DNA of 64,000 nt from Rhodobacteraceae bacterium QY30. GTDB taxonomy: Bacteria; Pseudomonadota; Alphaproteobacteria; Rhodobacterales; Rhodobacteraceae. Each line of letters begins with the position of its first letter. Position 1 is the first letter of the stretch. The notes under the pieces were generated by a model that ran no database searches, was not told the DNA's origin, and saw nothing but the letters and a program-made list of their open reading frames with translations. The DNA is taken from NCBI GenBank assembly GCA_002356635.1, contig CP023454.1, positions 1 through 64,000 of the forward strand, given 5' to 3'. Below, in pieces: positions 1 to 9,676 of the stretch. The position numbers and the translations under genes are program-made.

Positions 1-19
1 GCTCAAGGTTTATCCGCCC

Positions 20-1402
20 TCATGCCTCCAGAAGGCGGCGCAGCAGGTCAAGATCTTCGCGCAACTGGCTGTCCACCCCCATCAGCTCCTCGACCTTGCG
101 GATGCCGTGCATGATGGTGGTATGATCGCGGCCACCGAAGCGACGCCCGATTTCCGGAAGGCTGCGGGTCGTCATGTGCTTGGACAGATACATCGCGACC
201 TGACGCGGACGGGCGATGGTGCGCACCCGCTTCGGCCCGATCATGTCCGACAGCCGGATGTTGTAGTGCTCGGCCACCTTGCGCTGGATTTCCTCGATCG
301 TGACCTTGCGTTCCGACGCGCGGAGGATGTCGGCCAGGCAATCCTGCGCCAGATCCAGCGTGATTTCGCGGCCCACAAGGCTGGCAAAGGCGAAAAGCCG
401 GGTCAGCGCGCCTTCCAGGACGCGGACATTGGTGGTGATGCGATGCGCCAGGAATTCCAGCACGCCACCCGACAGCGTCAGGCCGGGATATTGCTGGCGG
501 TACATCTCGGCCTTCTGCTGCAGGATGCCCAGGCGCAGTTCATAGTCCGTGGGATGCAGGTCCACGACCAGCCCGCATTGCAGGCGGCTCTTGATCCGGT
601 CTTCCAGATCCTTGATCTCGCCCGGGGCGCGGTCGGCCGAAATGATGATCTGCTTATTCTGGTCGACCAGAGCATTGAAGGTGTGGAAGAATTCTTCCTG
701 CGTGCTGTCCTTGCCCGCGATGAACTGCACGTCATCGACCATCAGCACATCGACCGAACGGAACAGCTCCTTGAAATCCATGATCTGCTTGTCACGCAAC
801 GCCTGGATGAAGCGGTACATGAACTGTTCGGCCGACAGGTAAAGCACGCGAAGTTCGGGTTGGCGGGCCTGAAGCTCATGCGCGATGGCATGCATCAGGT
901 GCGTCTTGCCCAGGCCGACACCGCCATACAGGAAGAGCGGGTTGAAGGTCACCGGGCCACCTTCGGCCACACGGCGGGCGGCAGCATGGGCAAGTTCGTT
1001 CGGCTTGCCGACGACGAAGCTGTCGAAGGTAAAGCGCGCGTCCAGAGGCGCGGCGGGAAGGTCCGCGTCCTCGGTCCGGGCAGGCGACTTGGCGCGGCTG
1101 CGCGTGACCTTCTCGATCGGCACGGGTTTCGGCTCGGGCCCCGGGACGGCGGCTGGCTGCGCGGCGGTGACGGTGAACTCCACCCGGTCCACATCCGCCC
1201 CCAGGCGGATCAACTGCTGGCGGATCTGTTCACCGTAATTGCGCGACACCCAGTCGCGCATGAAGTTCGTGGGAACGTCGAAATGGGCGATTCCATTGGC
1301 CAGGCCGTTCAGGCGCAGCGGTTCGATCCAGGTGACGTAGTTGTTCCGGCCGATCGTCTTTTGAAGTGCATTGCAGACCTGTCCCCAAGTTTCTTTGGTC
1401 AT
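20..1402 (-). CDS. dnaA: Chromosomal replication initiator DnaA
   Basis: 460-residue AAA+ initiator that binds DnaA boxes and opens the origin. An N-terminal oligomerisation domain (about 1-75) and a Pro-rich linker (80-120) precede the AAA+ core, with Walker A GGVGLGKTH at about 160-168 and Walker B VLMVDDVQF at about 219-227. The C-terminal box-binding helix-turn-helix carries GRDHTTIMHG. The frame stays open about 92 codons upstream of the chosen ATG (MTKETWGQV), but that extension is Arg/Pro-rich and unlike DnaA, so the start at 1402 is preferred. It lies downstream of rpsT on the same strand after a 482-bp gap. Confidence 0.97.
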   Translation of the reverse strand: MTKETWGQVCNALQKTIGRNNYVTWIEPLRLNGLANGIAHFDVPTNFMRDWVSRNYGEQIRQQLIRLGADVDRVEFTVTAAQPAAVPGPEPKPVPIEKVTRSRAKSPARTEDADLPAAPLDARFTFDSFVVGKPNELAHAAARRVAEGGPVTFNPLFLYGGVGLGKTHLMHAIAHELQARQPELRVLYLSAEQFMYRFIQALRDKQIMDFKELFRSVDVLMVDDVQFIAGKDSTQEEFFHTFNALVDQNKQIIISADRAPGEIKDLEDRIKSRLQCGLVVDLHPTDYELRLGILQQKAEMYRQQYPGLTLSGGVLEFLAHRITTNVRVLEGALTRLFAFASLVGREITLDLAQDCLADILRASERKVTIEEIQRKVAEHYNIRLSDMIGPKRVRTIARPRQVAMYLSKHMTTRSLPEIGRRFGGRDHTTIMHGIRKVEELMGVDSQLREDLDLLRRLLEA

Positions 1403-1884
1403 TATCGTTGCCCACGTCTTTCCGAACCTGCGTGGGGCGGTTGATCCCGCCCACACCTTTGCGACGACGCCATCGCTCTGCACCCGATCCGAAAGCCGGA
1501 ATCGGGTGGGGGTTAGGCCAAGGCCAACAAAAATCACTGGCGGAAAGCACCGCCAGTCAATTTCCGTTTCAGGTGCAGCCGGCAGGCGTCGCACCAAAAC
1601 AGGCATGGATGCGCGGGTAGCAGCCCTGCATCCCGGACCGGCCCGACAAAAGCAGCTTTGCCCGGCGTTCCGTGCCACACGCCCCCCAGGACGATGTGAA
1701 TCGCAGACTGACGCTAGCCCGCCCGTCGAAGGGGCCGCAACTTATCTTCGCGCTTGACGGGGCTTTTGAACTACCGAATCCCAAGGCTGTGCAAAGAAAC
1801 CACAATTCGGCCAAAAACGGGCGCAAACGAAAAGGGCGCAGCCAGCGGCCGCGCCCTTCAACATCTTGATTTTCAACCCAAATC
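1403..1884. other. dnaA-rpsT intergenic region (482 bp)
   Basis: No credible gene is seen. The region holds the rpsT terminator near its right end and must contain the dnaA promoter and leader (leftward). At 1788-1796 there is TGTGCAAAG, one mismatch from the reverse of the DnaA-box consensus TTWTNCACA, which could serve dnaA autoregulation. I could not pick a convincing -35/-10 pair. Confidence 0.5.
1828..1858 (-). terminator. Intrinsic terminator of rpsT
   Basis: Perfect 8-bp inverted repeat AAGGGCGC (1832-1839) / GCGCCCTT (1851-1858) with an 11-nt loop. On the minus strand the stem is followed by a U-rich tail (CTTTTCGTTT). It sits 27 bp past the rpsT stop, so it should separate rpsT transcripts from dnaA. 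Confidence 0.75.
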
Positions 1885-2157
1885 TTAGGCAGTCGCGCCC
1901 AGGGATTTGACGCGGGCCGAAAGGCGCGACATTTTGCGCGCGACGGTGTTCTTGTGAAGCACGCCCTTGGTCACCCCACGCGCCAGTTCAGGCTGGGCAG
2001 CGCGGAGAGCCTCGGTCGCAGCTTCCTGATTGCCCGAAGCAAGCGCCTCTTCGACCTTCCGCAGGAAGGTGCGAATGCGCGAACGACGTGCCTTGTTGAT
2101 GGCAAAACGACGCTCGTTCTGGCGTGCGCGCTTTTCGGACTGGGGCGTATTGGCCAT
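1885..2157 (-). CDS. rpsT: 30S ribosomal protein S20
   Basis: 90-residue primary-binding small-subunit protein S20, very basic, with the family's N-terminal [16 protein letters not shown] and the internal [16 protein letters not shown] helix typical of its three-helix bundle. Length matches the family (85-92). It is followed by an intrinsic terminator and then dnaA on the same strand, an arrangement common in alphaproteobacteria. Confidence 0.97.
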   Translation of the reverse strand: MANTPQSEKRARQNERRFAINKARRSRIRTFLRKVEEALASGNQEAATEALRAAQPELARGVTKGVLHKNTVARKMSRLSARVKSLGATA

Positions 2158-2278
2158 GTGTCGGGTTCCGATCAGGATACGGGTAAATCTGAAGCCGCGC
2201 TTCTAGGCCCGAGTCGCGCCAAAGTCAACCGGCCGTTGCCAAGAAATGCGGCCCCGCGCCTTCGGACCCCCGGGCGCC

Positions 2279-3136
2279 TTACCGCGGCTGGCAGACCGGG
2301 CAGAAGAACGACGACCGCCCTGACTGGACGATCCGCCCGATGGTTCCCGCGCAGCCCGATGTGCGGCAGGCCTCACCTTCGCGATCATAGACGCGGAAGG
2401 TATGCTGGAAATACCCCAGTTCCCCATCCGCCTGCCGATAATCCCGGAGCGACGATCCGCCCGAGGCAATCGCCTCATCCAGCACGGCCCGGATCAGCGG
2501 CACAAGGCCCGCGGCGGAAACCTCTCCGGCCGGCGTTTCAGGATGCAGGCCCGCGCGGTGCAACACCTCGCAGACGTAGATGTTGCCCAGGCCCGCCACG
2601 ATCCGCTGGTCCAGCAGGGCCGACTTCACCGGCATCTTCCGTCCCTTCAGCCTTTGCACCAGATAAGCCTCGTCGAATTCGTTGCCGAAGGGTTCCGGGC
2701 CAAGGCCCCGCAAAAGCCAATGCTCCGCCTCCGCACCCGTGGGAAACAGGTCCATGCTGCCGAAGCGGCGAGCATCGTTGAAGGTGACGCGGGTGCCGTT
2801 CTCCATGTCCAGCACGACATGATCGTGTTTCAGGGGGGCCGGGTGACCTTGGTGGAACTGGCCCGGCATCATTCGGCCCGCCCCACCCGAAACCAGCATC
2901 CGCCCCGACATGCCCAGGTGGATCAGCAGCGTCTCGGCCGTGGAAAGATCGGCCAGGATGTATTTCGAACGCCGGCGCAGCCGCTCGACCCGCGCTCCGG
3001 CCAGCCGATTTGCCAGACCATCGGGCAACGGGAAGCGCAGGTCGGGACGGCGAACATCGGCGGCGATGATGCGTCCGCCCTCCATCACGGGGGCAAGGCC
3101 GCGACGTACGGTTTCCACTTCGGGCAGTTCCGGCAT
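2279..3136 (-). CDS. mutM: Formamidopyrimidine-DNA glycosylase (Fpg/MutM)
   Basis: 285-residue bifunctional glycosylase/AP lyase removing 8-oxoguanine and formamidopyrimidines. The mature N-terminus is [13 protein letters not shown], with the catalytic Pro and Glu immediately after Met, so the ATG at 3136 must be the start although the frame is open further upstream. The beta-hairpin lysine lies in [10 protein letters not shown]. The C-terminal zinc finger is intact, with CRTSGC and CPVC (about 254-283). It is transcribed away from ubiE across a 105-bp divergent promoter region, a classic neighbourhood for both genes. Confidence 0.96.
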   Translation of the reverse strand: MPELPEVETVRRGLAPVMEGGRIIAADVRRPDLRFPLPDGLANRLAGARVERLRRRSKYILADLSTAETLLIHLGMSGRMLVSGGAGRMMPGQFHQGHPAPLKHDHVVLDMENGTRVTFNDARRFGSMDLFPTGAEAEHWLLRGLGPEPFGNEFDEAYLVQRLKGRKMPVKSALLDQRIVAGLGNIYVCEVLHRAGLHPETPAGEVSAAGLVPLIRAVLDEAIASGGSSLRDYRQADGELGYFQHTFRVYDREGEACRTSGCAGTIGRIVQSGRSSFFCPVCQPR

Positions 3137-3241
3137 TCTGATCCTTGCTGGAAGTCGCGTCGTTTTGGCAGGCCGGGCTGCATTGTCTCTGCCCCCCGCC
3201 CGCATATAAGAAGGCAGCACAAACCGGATCGGCAAGGCCCC

Positions 3242-4036
3242 ATGTCACACTCCACGCCCCAGACCCCGCCGCAGATGCCGCAGACCGATGCAGCGGACGA
3301 CCGCACGACGCATTTCGGATTCAGGACGGTCGCCGAGAACGAAAAGGCGGGGATGGTCCACGGAGTCTTCACGCGGGTGGCAAACCGTTACGACATCATG
3401 AACGACCTCATGTCGGTGGGCATCCACCGACTATGGAAGGACGCCATGATGGACTGGCTGGCGCCACGGCCGGGGCAGAAGCTTCTGGATGTTGCGGGTG
3501 GGACCGGCGATATCGCCTTCCGGTTCCTCAAGCGGGCCAAAGGGTCGACGGCGACCGTCCTGGACATGACGGAATCCATGCTGATCGAAGGGCGGAAGCG
3601 CGCCGATGCCGAGAATATGGCCGACCGGCTGGACTGGATCGTCGGGGATGCGATGGCCCTGCCCTTCCCCGACAACAGCTTCGATGTCTACACGATCAGT
3701 TTCGGCATCCGGAACGTGACCCGCATCCCCGACGCCCTTGCGGAAGCCTACCGCGTTCTGCGTCCGGGCGGGCGGCTCATGGTGCTGGAGTTCAGCCAGA
3801 TCCCCAGTCCCGCCCTGCAATGGGCCTATGACCGCTATTCATTCAACGTGATCCCCGTGATGGGCCAGATCGTCGCGAACGACCGCGACAGCTATCAGTA
3901 CCTGGTGGAATCGATCCGCAAGTTCCCGACGCAGGACACATTCGCCGCAATGATCCGGCAGGCCGGTTTCGGTCAGGTGAAGTATCGCAACCTGTCGCTG
4001 GGCATCGCAGCACTGCACTCAGGTTGGAAGCTTTAG
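3242..4036 (+). CDS. ubiE: Demethylmenaquinone/2-methoxy-benzoquinol C-methyltransferase
   Basis: 264-residue SAM-dependent methyltransferase for ubiquinone (and menaquinone) biosynthesis. The family signature [10 protein letters not shown] is at about 81-90, and [13 protein letters not shown] and [15 protein letters not shown] are typical UbiE blocks. The N-terminal 20 residues are Pro/Gln/Asp-rich and not conserved; an internal start at MVHG would remove conserved sequence, so 3242 is kept. The stop codon directly abuts the GTG of ubiB, so the two form a ubiquinone operon. Confidence 0.96.
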   Translation: MSHSTPQTPPQMPQTDAADDRTTHFGFRTVAENEKAGMVHGVFTRVANRYDIMNDLMSVGIHRLWKDAMMDWLAPRPGQKLLDVAGGTGDIAFRFLKRAKGSTATVLDMTESMLIEGRKRADAENMADRLDWIVGDAMALPFPDNSFDVYTISFGIRNVTRIPDALAEAYRVLRPGGRLMVLEFSQIPSPALQWAYDRYSFNVIPVMGQIVANDRDSYQYLVESIRKFPTQDTFAAMIRQAGFGQVKYRNLSLGIAALHSGWKL

Positions 4037-5569
4037 GTGCGCGGGCCCCACAACATCTGGCGTCTGGTCCGCACCGGCGCAACCTTCGAACGGACGGGCG
4101 CGATGGGGGTCGCGCTTGAGGCAATGGAGGCGCCAAAACCTCTGCGGGCCGTGGCGCGGATCATGGGGATGCCCTTTGCCTGGCTCGGGTATCGCGGCGA
4201 CCAGACCCTGCCGCCCGTCACGCGGGCCATCACGGCGCTGGGCCCGGCCTACATCAAGTTCGGCCAGATCCTCTCGACGCGTCCCGATGTCGTGGGAGTC
4301 GAGCTTTCGGATCAGCTCCGGATGCTTCAGGACAACTTGCCGCCGTTTCCGACGCGGATTGCCAAGGACATCATCGAACTGGAACTGGGTTGCAAGGCCG
4401 ACGACATATTTTCAGAATTTTCCGAACCTGTCGCCGCCGCATCGATCGCGCAGGTCCACCGGGCCCGGATTGCGGCAACGGGAAAGGAGGTCGCGGTCAA
4501 GGTGCTTCGCCCGGGAATCGAGCGTGCGTTCCAGCGCGACATCGACGCCTTCCACTTTGCCGCAGGAATGATCCAGGCCCTGTCCCCGGCATCCCGTCGG
4601 CTGCGACCGACGGATGTCGTCGGTCATTTCGAAGCGGTCGTGGCCGGTGAACTGGACCTTCGCCTCGAAGCTGCCTCGGCCTCGGAATTCGCCGCGACGA
4701 CGAAGGACGACGAAGGCTTCCGCGTTCCACAGATCGACTGGTCGCTGACATCGCGGCGGGTCATGACCCTGGATTGGGCGGAAGGAATTCCGCTGGGCGA
4801 TGTGGCGGCGCTGAAGGCGGCCGGACATGACACCACGCGGCTGGGCGAACGGGTGATCCAGCTTTTCCTCAGCCACGCCCTGCGCGACGGATATTTCCAC
4901 GGCGACATGCATCAGGGGAACCTGAAGGTGGCGCCGGATGGCGCAATCCTCGCCTACGATTTCGGAATCATGGGCGCGATCGACGTGTACACGCGCCGCG
5001 TCTATGCCGAAATCCTGATGGGCTTCATCCAACGGGATTATCGCCGTGTGGCCGAGGTCCATTTCGAAGCAGGTTATGTTCCCCGGGACCGCGACATCGA
5101 CGAATTCGCGCGCGCGCTGCGGGCCGTGGGCGAGCCCATCTTCGGCATGGATGCCAGCAGAATCTCCATGGCGAGGCTTCTTTCCTATCTTTTCGAAGTT
5201 ACAGAAAGATTCGGAATGCAGACCCGCACCGAACTGATCCTGCTGCAACGCACAATGGTCGTGGTCGAAGGCGTGGCCCGGTCCCTCGATCCGCACCTGA
5301 ACATCTGGCACTCGGCGCGTCCCGTGGTCGAAACCTACATCCGCCGCAACCTGGGCCCGCAATCGATGGTGCGCGACCTTGTCCAGACGGCGCGAGTGCT
5401 GGCCCGCTTCGGGCCGAAACTGCCCGAGCTGGTCGAATCGGCCCTGATCCGCCAATCGGAACCGCCGGTCCGCATCACGCTGCGCCGGCCAAAATCCGAA
5501 TTTGCATGGGCCACCCTTCTGGGCGCCGCGCTGACGGGACTGGGCATTCTGATCGGACGACTGATCTAG
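4037..5569 (+). CDS. ubiB: Atypical kinase/ATPase UbiB for ubiquinone biosynthesis
   Basis: 510-residue membrane-anchored ABC1/ADCK/UbiB protein that supports quinone-pathway hydroxylations. It shows the KxGQ motif (KFGQ, about 74-77), the kinase-like AVKVLRPG, the catalytic-loop equivalent GYFHGDMHQGN and the metal-binding AYDFGIMG. A C-terminal hydrophobic hairpin (about 489-510) is the usual membrane anchor. It starts with GTG immediately after the ubiE stop. It converges on flgD, with the two stop codons overlapping by 4 bp. Confidence 0.96.
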   Translation: MRGPHNIWRLVRTGATFERTGAMGVALEAMEAPKPLRAVARIMGMPFAWLGYRGDQTLPPVTRAITALGPAYIKFGQILSTRPDVVGVELSDQLRMLQDNLPPFPTRIAKDIIELELGCKADDIFSEFSEPVAAASIAQVHRARIAATGKEVAVKVLRPGIERAFQRDIDAFHFAAGMIQALSPASRRLRPTDVVGHFEAVVAGELDLRLEAASASEFAATTKDDEGFRVPQIDWSLTSRRVMTLDWAEGIPLGDVAALKAAGHDTTRLGERVIQLFLSHALRDGYFHGDMHQGNLKVAPDGAILAYDFGIMGAIDVYTRRVYAEILMGFIQRDYRRVAEVHFEAGYVPRDRDIDEFARALRAVGEPIFGMDASRISMARLLSYLFEVTERFGMQTRTELILLQRTMVVVEGVARSLDPHLNIWHSARPVVETYIRRNLGPQSMVRDLVQTARVLARFGPKLPELVESALIRQSEPPVRITLRRPKSEFAWATLLGAALTGLGILIGRLI

Positions 5570-6258
5570 CTTTCGGGCATCATCGTCGGGGCGGCGCGCA
5601 GCGCTGTGATCGTGTCAGGCGCCACTTCGGAGCCGCCCTCCAACACCAGCCGCACGCCATCTGACTGGCTGCGAACCTCCGCCACCCGGGCGTAGGCGGG
5701 AACAGCATCAAGCCCCAGAACCGCGCCTTCCTTCAGGCTTTCGGCCTTGAAGCTGTAAAGCCCTTGCGGCAGCGCCCTCCCCTTTCCATCTGTTCCGTCC
5801 CAGACCACCTGCCCGCCGCCCGGGGTCAGGTTAAGTCGCGCCGCTTCCCGATTGTATTGGTCATAGACCACCAGAACACCCGAATCGGCATCGGGTCTGA
5901 GCACCGGGTCCAGGGTGATCGGCTGCCCGTAAGCAGGGACCGGCGCCGTCACCTGTGCCTCCATCCCCACCCATCCGGCATATTGCGCAATTCCCGTGCC
6001 CCCCATTTGAGAGGCAAGCGATTCCAGAAGCTGGTTCGTCCGCACCTGCTGCTCGACGCCCGAAAACGTGGCCAGCTGCACTGCATAATCCGACGATTCC
6101 ATCGGATTCATCGGATCCTGATTCTGCATCTGCGTCGTCAGCATCTTGATGAAGGTGGTAAAATCACTGGAGATCATCGCCGGTTTCGCGGCCGATGTGC
6201 CTGCATTTGCGGCGGCAGTTGCGGTGGCCGACGTGCTTTGGGTGGATGAGATGTTCAT
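5566..6258 (-). CDS. flgD: Flagellar hook capping/assembly protein FlgD
   Basis: 230-residue hook scaffolding protein. The conserved N-terminal block FTTFIKMLTTQMQNQDPMNP and the following SSDYAVQLATFSGVEQQVRTN (about 33-75) are diagnostic. The C-terminal half carries the FlgD Ig/tudor-like region (RLNLTPGGGQVVWDG). A Ser/Thr/Ala-rich N-terminus likely serves as the type III export signal. It lies 11 bp downstream of fliK on the same strand, so both are probably co-transcribed. Confidence 0.93.
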   Translation of the reverse strand: MNISSTQSTSATATAAANAGTSAAKPAMISSDFTTFIKMLTTQMQNQDPMNPMESSDYAVQLATFSGVEQQVRTNQLLESLASQMGGTGIAQYAGWVGMEAQVTAPVPAYGQPITLDPVLRPDADSGVLVVYDQYNREAARLNLTPGGGQVVWDGTDGKGRALPQGLYSFKAESLKEGAVLGLDAVPAYARVAEVRSQSDGVRLVLEGGSEVAPDTITALRAAPTMMPES

Positions 6259-6269
6259 GAGGATTCTCC

Positions 6270-7436
6270 TTAAATACGAAGGTCCAGACCGGACCCGGTG
6301 GGAACGGCGGCCGGTCGGGATACAACGGAGAGTTCGGCCCCCTGCACGGGCGGCAATGGATCAGCGCCCGCTTCCGTAAGCCAAGGCCCGGCGGGTTGAC
6401 CGCCCCCTTCAGCACCGCTGCCTTGCTGGAAACTGAAGTTCAGGGACTGGAATCCCAGTTCCCGCAGATCCCTTGCCAAGAGGTCGATGTTGCGACGAAC
6501 GAGGTCCAGCGTGTCGGCGCGGTCGGCGGCCACCGTCACCGACACAAGGCCCCCGTCCTGCGAGACGGTCATGCTCAACTCGCCCAAGCCGGGCTCCGAC
6601 AGCAAAATTTCTGAAACGCCGGGGCTTGTCCGGGCCTGCGCCAGCGCCTCTGATGCCTGGCGAAGCAAGAACGCCTCAGCGGTCGGTCCCGGCCTCTCGA
6701 CCTGCGATCCGGACCCAGCCGACCTCTCCGCCCGGCTCCCGCCGTTGTGGGACTGCCCAAAGCCCTGATCAGCAAGCGAATCAGGTGGCAACGGTGCAAG
6801 ATCTGCGTCCGACGCCATCGACAACGCCGCGCCTGGGTTGTCGGACAATTCCGACGTATCCCCGCCCGCTGGCCCTGCCGCGCCTTGAATCGCTGAAATC
6901 ATGATCGATTCGCATTGGGACGAGATCTGGGCGCCCGGTGCCTCTTTCGTAAGCCCACGAACCGTAGTGGCCGCGTCCACGTCTGTAACCGAGGCGGCCG
7001 CGGAAATACCGTCCTTTCTGGCAGGCGTCGGCTTCCCAGCTTCATCACGCTGCCGCGCTGCTCGAGGCTCTGCAACCGTCTCATCGACCTGAGTCATGGG
7101 CCGCAGCTTGAGCGGGGCCGGACCGGCCGTCGGCAACCAGACCGCGGGAAGCATGGTTGCTTCGGCAATCTCCGGTTCCCGTTCGGCTTCCTGTTCGTCA
7201 ACAGGCAGCTCATCTCGCGTCACCCCGGGGCCCAAGGATGTAAATTCGCCCTCCGGCTCTGTCGCGATGACCAGCGAAGGCTCCACGATCTCGGTCGAGG
7301 CCATTTGCGGCAGGGCCATATCCACAGGCTCGACCAAGGAAAAAAACGCGCCGAAGTCGTTTCCAGCAGGCGGCGTCATGCGACCCGCTGCCGTCGGCGG
7401 TGGCGGTGGTCCAGCCATCGGAATCATGGGAATCAT
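6270..7436 (-). CDS. fliK: Flagellar hook-length control protein FliK-like
   Basis: About 388 residues. Most of the protein is low-complexity, acidic and Pro/Ala-rich, as expected for the secreted ruler part. The C-terminal domain (about 265-345) with VSEILLSEPGLGELSMTV and the helix ending RDLRELGFQSLNFSF matches the FliK C-terminal substrate-switch domain. Several ATGs are possible: the frame begins at 7514, and 7436 is chosen because AGAAGG lies 9 nt upstream. It is divergent from the rod-binding gene at 7538. Identity rests on the C-terminal domain and the flgD neighbour. Confidence 0.8.
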   Translation of the reverse strand: MIPMIPMAGPPPPPTAAGRMTPPAGNDFGAFFSLVEPVDMALPQMASTEIVEPSLVIATEPEGEFTSLGPGVTRDELPVDEQEAEREPEIAEATMLPAVWLPTAGPAPLKLRPMTQVDETVAEPRAARQRDEAGKPTPARKDGISAAASVTDVDAATTVRGLTKEAPGAQISSQCESIMISAIQGAAGPAGGDTSELSDNPGAALSMASDADLAPLPPDSLADQGFGQSHNGGSRAERSAGSGSQVERPGPTAEAFLLRQASEALAQARTSPGVSEILLSEPGLGELSMTVSQDGGLVSVTVAADRADTLDLVRRNIDLLARDLRELGFQSLNFSFQQGSGAEGGGQPAGPWLTEAGADPLPPVQGAELSVVSRPAAVPTGSGLDLRI

Positions 7437-7537
7437 CGCGTGCGACCTTCTGTCGTGTCCCCATTCTGGTCGCAGAGGATCGTTACTTCTTAATTTACCG
7501 GGCCGTGGGATCACTTCCTAAAATCGGAGAAAACGCA

Positions 7538-7816
7538 ATGATCCTTCCTGTCGCCGCCTCGCCGCACACTGCCCGGCCCGAAAAATCGGGCCCCCTTTGG
7601 GAAGCCGCCCAGGCCCTTGAGGCCAGTTTCCTTGCGCGAATGCTGTCCTCTGCGGGCCTCGGCGCAGCACCCGAAGGATTTGGCGGAGGCATCGGCGAAG
7701 AACAATTCTCATCGCTGCTGCGCGATGAACAGGCGCGCGCCATGGCGGGGTCCGGAGGCGTCGGCCTGGCCGAATCCATCTTCAAGTCGCTGGTGGCGAG
7801 GGCCTCGAATGCGTGA
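7538..7816 (+). CDS. Rod-binding protein (FlgJ N-terminal/CheL-like)
   Basis: 92-residue stand-alone version of the FlgJ rod-binding domain, without the muramidase domain. The core LWEAAQALEASFLARMLSSAG and EEQFSSLLRDEQARAMAGSGG is typical of alphaproteobacterial CheL/FlgJ-N proteins, which cap or scaffold rod assembly. The start at 7538 is chosen because GGAGA lies 7 nt upstream and the longer frame adds unrelated sequence. Its last codons overlap the start of the next gene, so they are translationally coupled. A separate muramidase must be supplied elsewhere. Confidence 0.85.
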   Translation: MILPVAASPHTARPEKSGPLWEAAQALEASFLARMLSSAGLGAAPEGFGGGIGEEQFSSLLRDEQARAMAGSGGVGLAESIFKSLVARASNA

Positions 7817-8162
7817 CCTGGATCAACTGCTGGAGGATGTGGAAGGGATTCTGGACACCGAACGCAACCTGCTTCGCAACGGCGCCTTCGAAGGTCTGGC
7901 GGATCTGGCCTTTCGCAAGGAGGCGCTGATCGCACGGATCGCCGACCGGAAGGAAACGGTGCCAACGGCCCGGCTGGAGCGGGTCCGCGACAAGGCGCGC
8001 GTGAACCTCAAGCTTTTCGCTGCCGCCCAACGCGGGCTGAGCGCCGCGCAGGACCGCCTCGATGCCATCCGCCGTGCGGCCGCCACGATGCAAAGCTACG
8101 ACAGCCAAGGCCGGGCATTGGCCTTCGTTTCCGCGGCAGCGCGGCATGAGCGGAGGGTCTGA
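7809..8162 (+). CDS. FlgN-like flagellar export chaperone
   Basis: 117-residue, almost entirely helical, charged protein. The pattern LLEDVEGILDTERNLLRNGAFEGLADLAFRKEALIARI fits the FlgN family (a chaperone binding hook-associated proteins FlgK/FlgL). The ATG overlaps the stop of the rod-binding gene by 8 nt. The FlgN assignment comes from this helical pattern plus genomic position; sequence similarity within the family is weak, so it could be another small flagellar chaperone. Confidence 0.65.
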   Translation: MRDLDQLLEDVEGILDTERNLLRNGAFEGLADLAFRKEALIARIADRKETVPTARLERVRDKARVNLKLFAAAQRGLSAAQDRLDAIRRAAATMQSYDSQGRALAFVSAAARHERRV

Positions 8163-8378
8163 TGCGCGAGCGGCCGTTCGTTGGCTAAAACTACACGCAA
8201 ATCGGCGTCGGACTTAGCGAAGCTTTATGGTTTGCACGGCAGGTTGGTCCTGCATCCCGAGGATGGCGCCTCAGACCGGAAACAGCCGGCTGAAGGCAAA
8301 GGTCAGAAAGCCTTATGTGCCGCCCAACGCGGCAACTCAAACCTGGCGCAAAGCGCCACCTCTCGAAAGGACGACGTC
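8163..8378 (+). promoter_or_regulatory. fliC leader / promoter region (216 bp)
   Basis: Non-coding stretch before the flagellin start. In species with FlaF/FlbT, the flagellin mRNA 5' leader is the target of FlbT control (known from Caulobacter), so a leader of this length is in keeping. I tried to place a sigma-28 promoter (TAAA at 8186-8189) but the -10 does not match. An AAAGG at 8367-8371 is the probable ribosome-binding site. Confidence 0.4.
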
Positions 8379-9668
8379 ATGTCGAGCATTCTGACGAACA
8401 ACAGCGCCATGGTTGCGCTGCAATCCCTCAAGTCGATCAACGCCAACCTGAACCGCACCCAGGTCGAAATCTCGACCGGCAAGGCGGTCGGCGCGGCGAA
8501 AGACAACGCCGCGGTCTGGGCCATTTCCAAGGTGATGGAATCGGACGTTCAGGGCTTCAAGGGCATCTCCGAAAGCCTGTCGCTGGGCGAAGCGACCGTC
8601 GCGGTGGCTCGGAAGGCGTCCGAAACCGTCACCGGCCTTCTGAACGACGTGAAGGCCAAGATCGTGGCCGCCCAGGAAGACAACGTCGACCGCAGCAAGC
8701 TGCAAACCGACATCGCGGCCCTGCGCAAGACTATCGAATCGGTGGTCGGTGCGGCGCAGTTCAACGGCCTGAACCTGGTGAACGGTGGCGTCACCACTTC
8801 GAACGCCAACGGAAATACGGGCGTCAACGTTCTGGGGTCGCTTGACCGGTCGTCGACGGGTGCAGTCGTTGCAGGCCAGATCGGTGTGGATTCGCAGAAC
8901 CTGTCGCTGTCGGCTGGCGTTGCGCTCACCACCGCCGCAGCCGCGGTCGGGGTGGATGCAGGTGTCGCCAACATGCTGGACGCCAATGACGGCGGCACCA
9001 ATGACTCGATCACGCTGGATACCTTTGCGTTCCTGGACAACGCCGGTGCAGCGGCAGGTACCGCCGCGCTCAGCCGCACGGCTGCCGGTGTTGACAATGC
9101 GGTCGGCACCGGCCTTGTCGAAGGCGATCAGCTGAAGCTGCGCATCGGCAACGTGGAAGGTCGCTACACCATCAAGGAAGGCGACACCGCCGAAGCCATT
9201 GTCGGCGGCATCAAGAATGCTCTGATCGCCGGCGGCCTTGACGAAGCCTCGTTCACGCTGGACATCAGCACGGCCGGGGAGCTGAAGGTCACCAATGAAA
9301 CCAACCAGGCGGTGGCATTTGCCTTCGAAGCGACCCGCGGCACGGGCGGTTTGGCCGGACTGGCCACCATCGACGTGAGCACCCAGGCCGGGGCACAATC
9401 CGCCCTCAACCAGATCGAAGGCATGATCCAGACTTCGATCAATGCCGCCGCAGCGTTCGGTTCCGTCGAGAAACGCATCAGCATTCAGAACGATTTCGTC
9501 GGCCAGCTGTCGGACGCGATGAAATCGGGCATCGGTGCGCTGGTGGATGCCAACATGGAAGAAGCCTCGGCCCGGCTGCAGGCACTGCAGACCCAGCAGC
9601 AGCTTGGCATCCAGGCCCTGTCGATCGCCAACCAGGCGCCGCAGTCGATCCTGGCGCTGTTCCGCTGA
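8379..9668 (+). CDS. fliC: Flagellin
   Basis: 429-residue filament subunit. The N-terminal D0/D1 (about 1-145: MSSILTNNSAMVALQSLKSI, then KAVGAAKDNAAVWAISKVM) and C-terminal D1/D0 (about 340-429, ending NQAPQSILALFR) are strongly flagellin-like. The centre is a variable Gly/Ala/Asp/Asn-rich D2 region and the protein has no cysteine. The longer upstream frame is Arg/Lys-rich and not flagellin, so 8379 is the start. It is followed by a GC-rich hairpin and by flaF-flbT, its dedicated export/translation regulators. Confidence 0.95.
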   Translation: MSSILTNNSAMVALQSLKSINANLNRTQVEISTGKAVGAAKDNAAVWAISKVMESDVQGFKGISESLSLGEATVAVARKASETVTGLLNDVKAKIVAAQEDNVDRSKLQTDIAALRKTIESVVGAAQFNGLNLVNGGVTTSNANGNTGVNVLGSLDRSSTGAVVAGQIGVDSQNLSLSAGVALTTAAAAVGVDAGVANMLDANDGGTNDSITLDTFAFLDNAGAAAGTAALSRTAAGVDNAVGTGLVEGDQLKLRIGNVEGRYTIKEGDTAEAIVGGIKNALIAGGLDEASFTLDISTAGELKVTNETNQAVAFAFEATRGTGGLAGLATIDVSTQAGAQSALNQIEGMIQTSINAAAAFGSVEKRISIQNDFVGQLSDAMKSGIGALVDANMEEASARLQALQTQQQLGIQALSIANQAPQSILALFR

Positions 9669-9676
9669 TCTGACCC

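Noticed and set aside
1403-1678. 92-codon N-terminal extension of DnaA
   Set aside because: The added residues are Arg/Pro-rich and unlike any DnaA; the standard start MTKETWGQ lies at 1402.
8186-8212. Sigma-28 promoter for fliC
   Set aside because: TAAA is followed after 15 nt by GCGTCGGA, which does not match the GCCGATAA-type -10.
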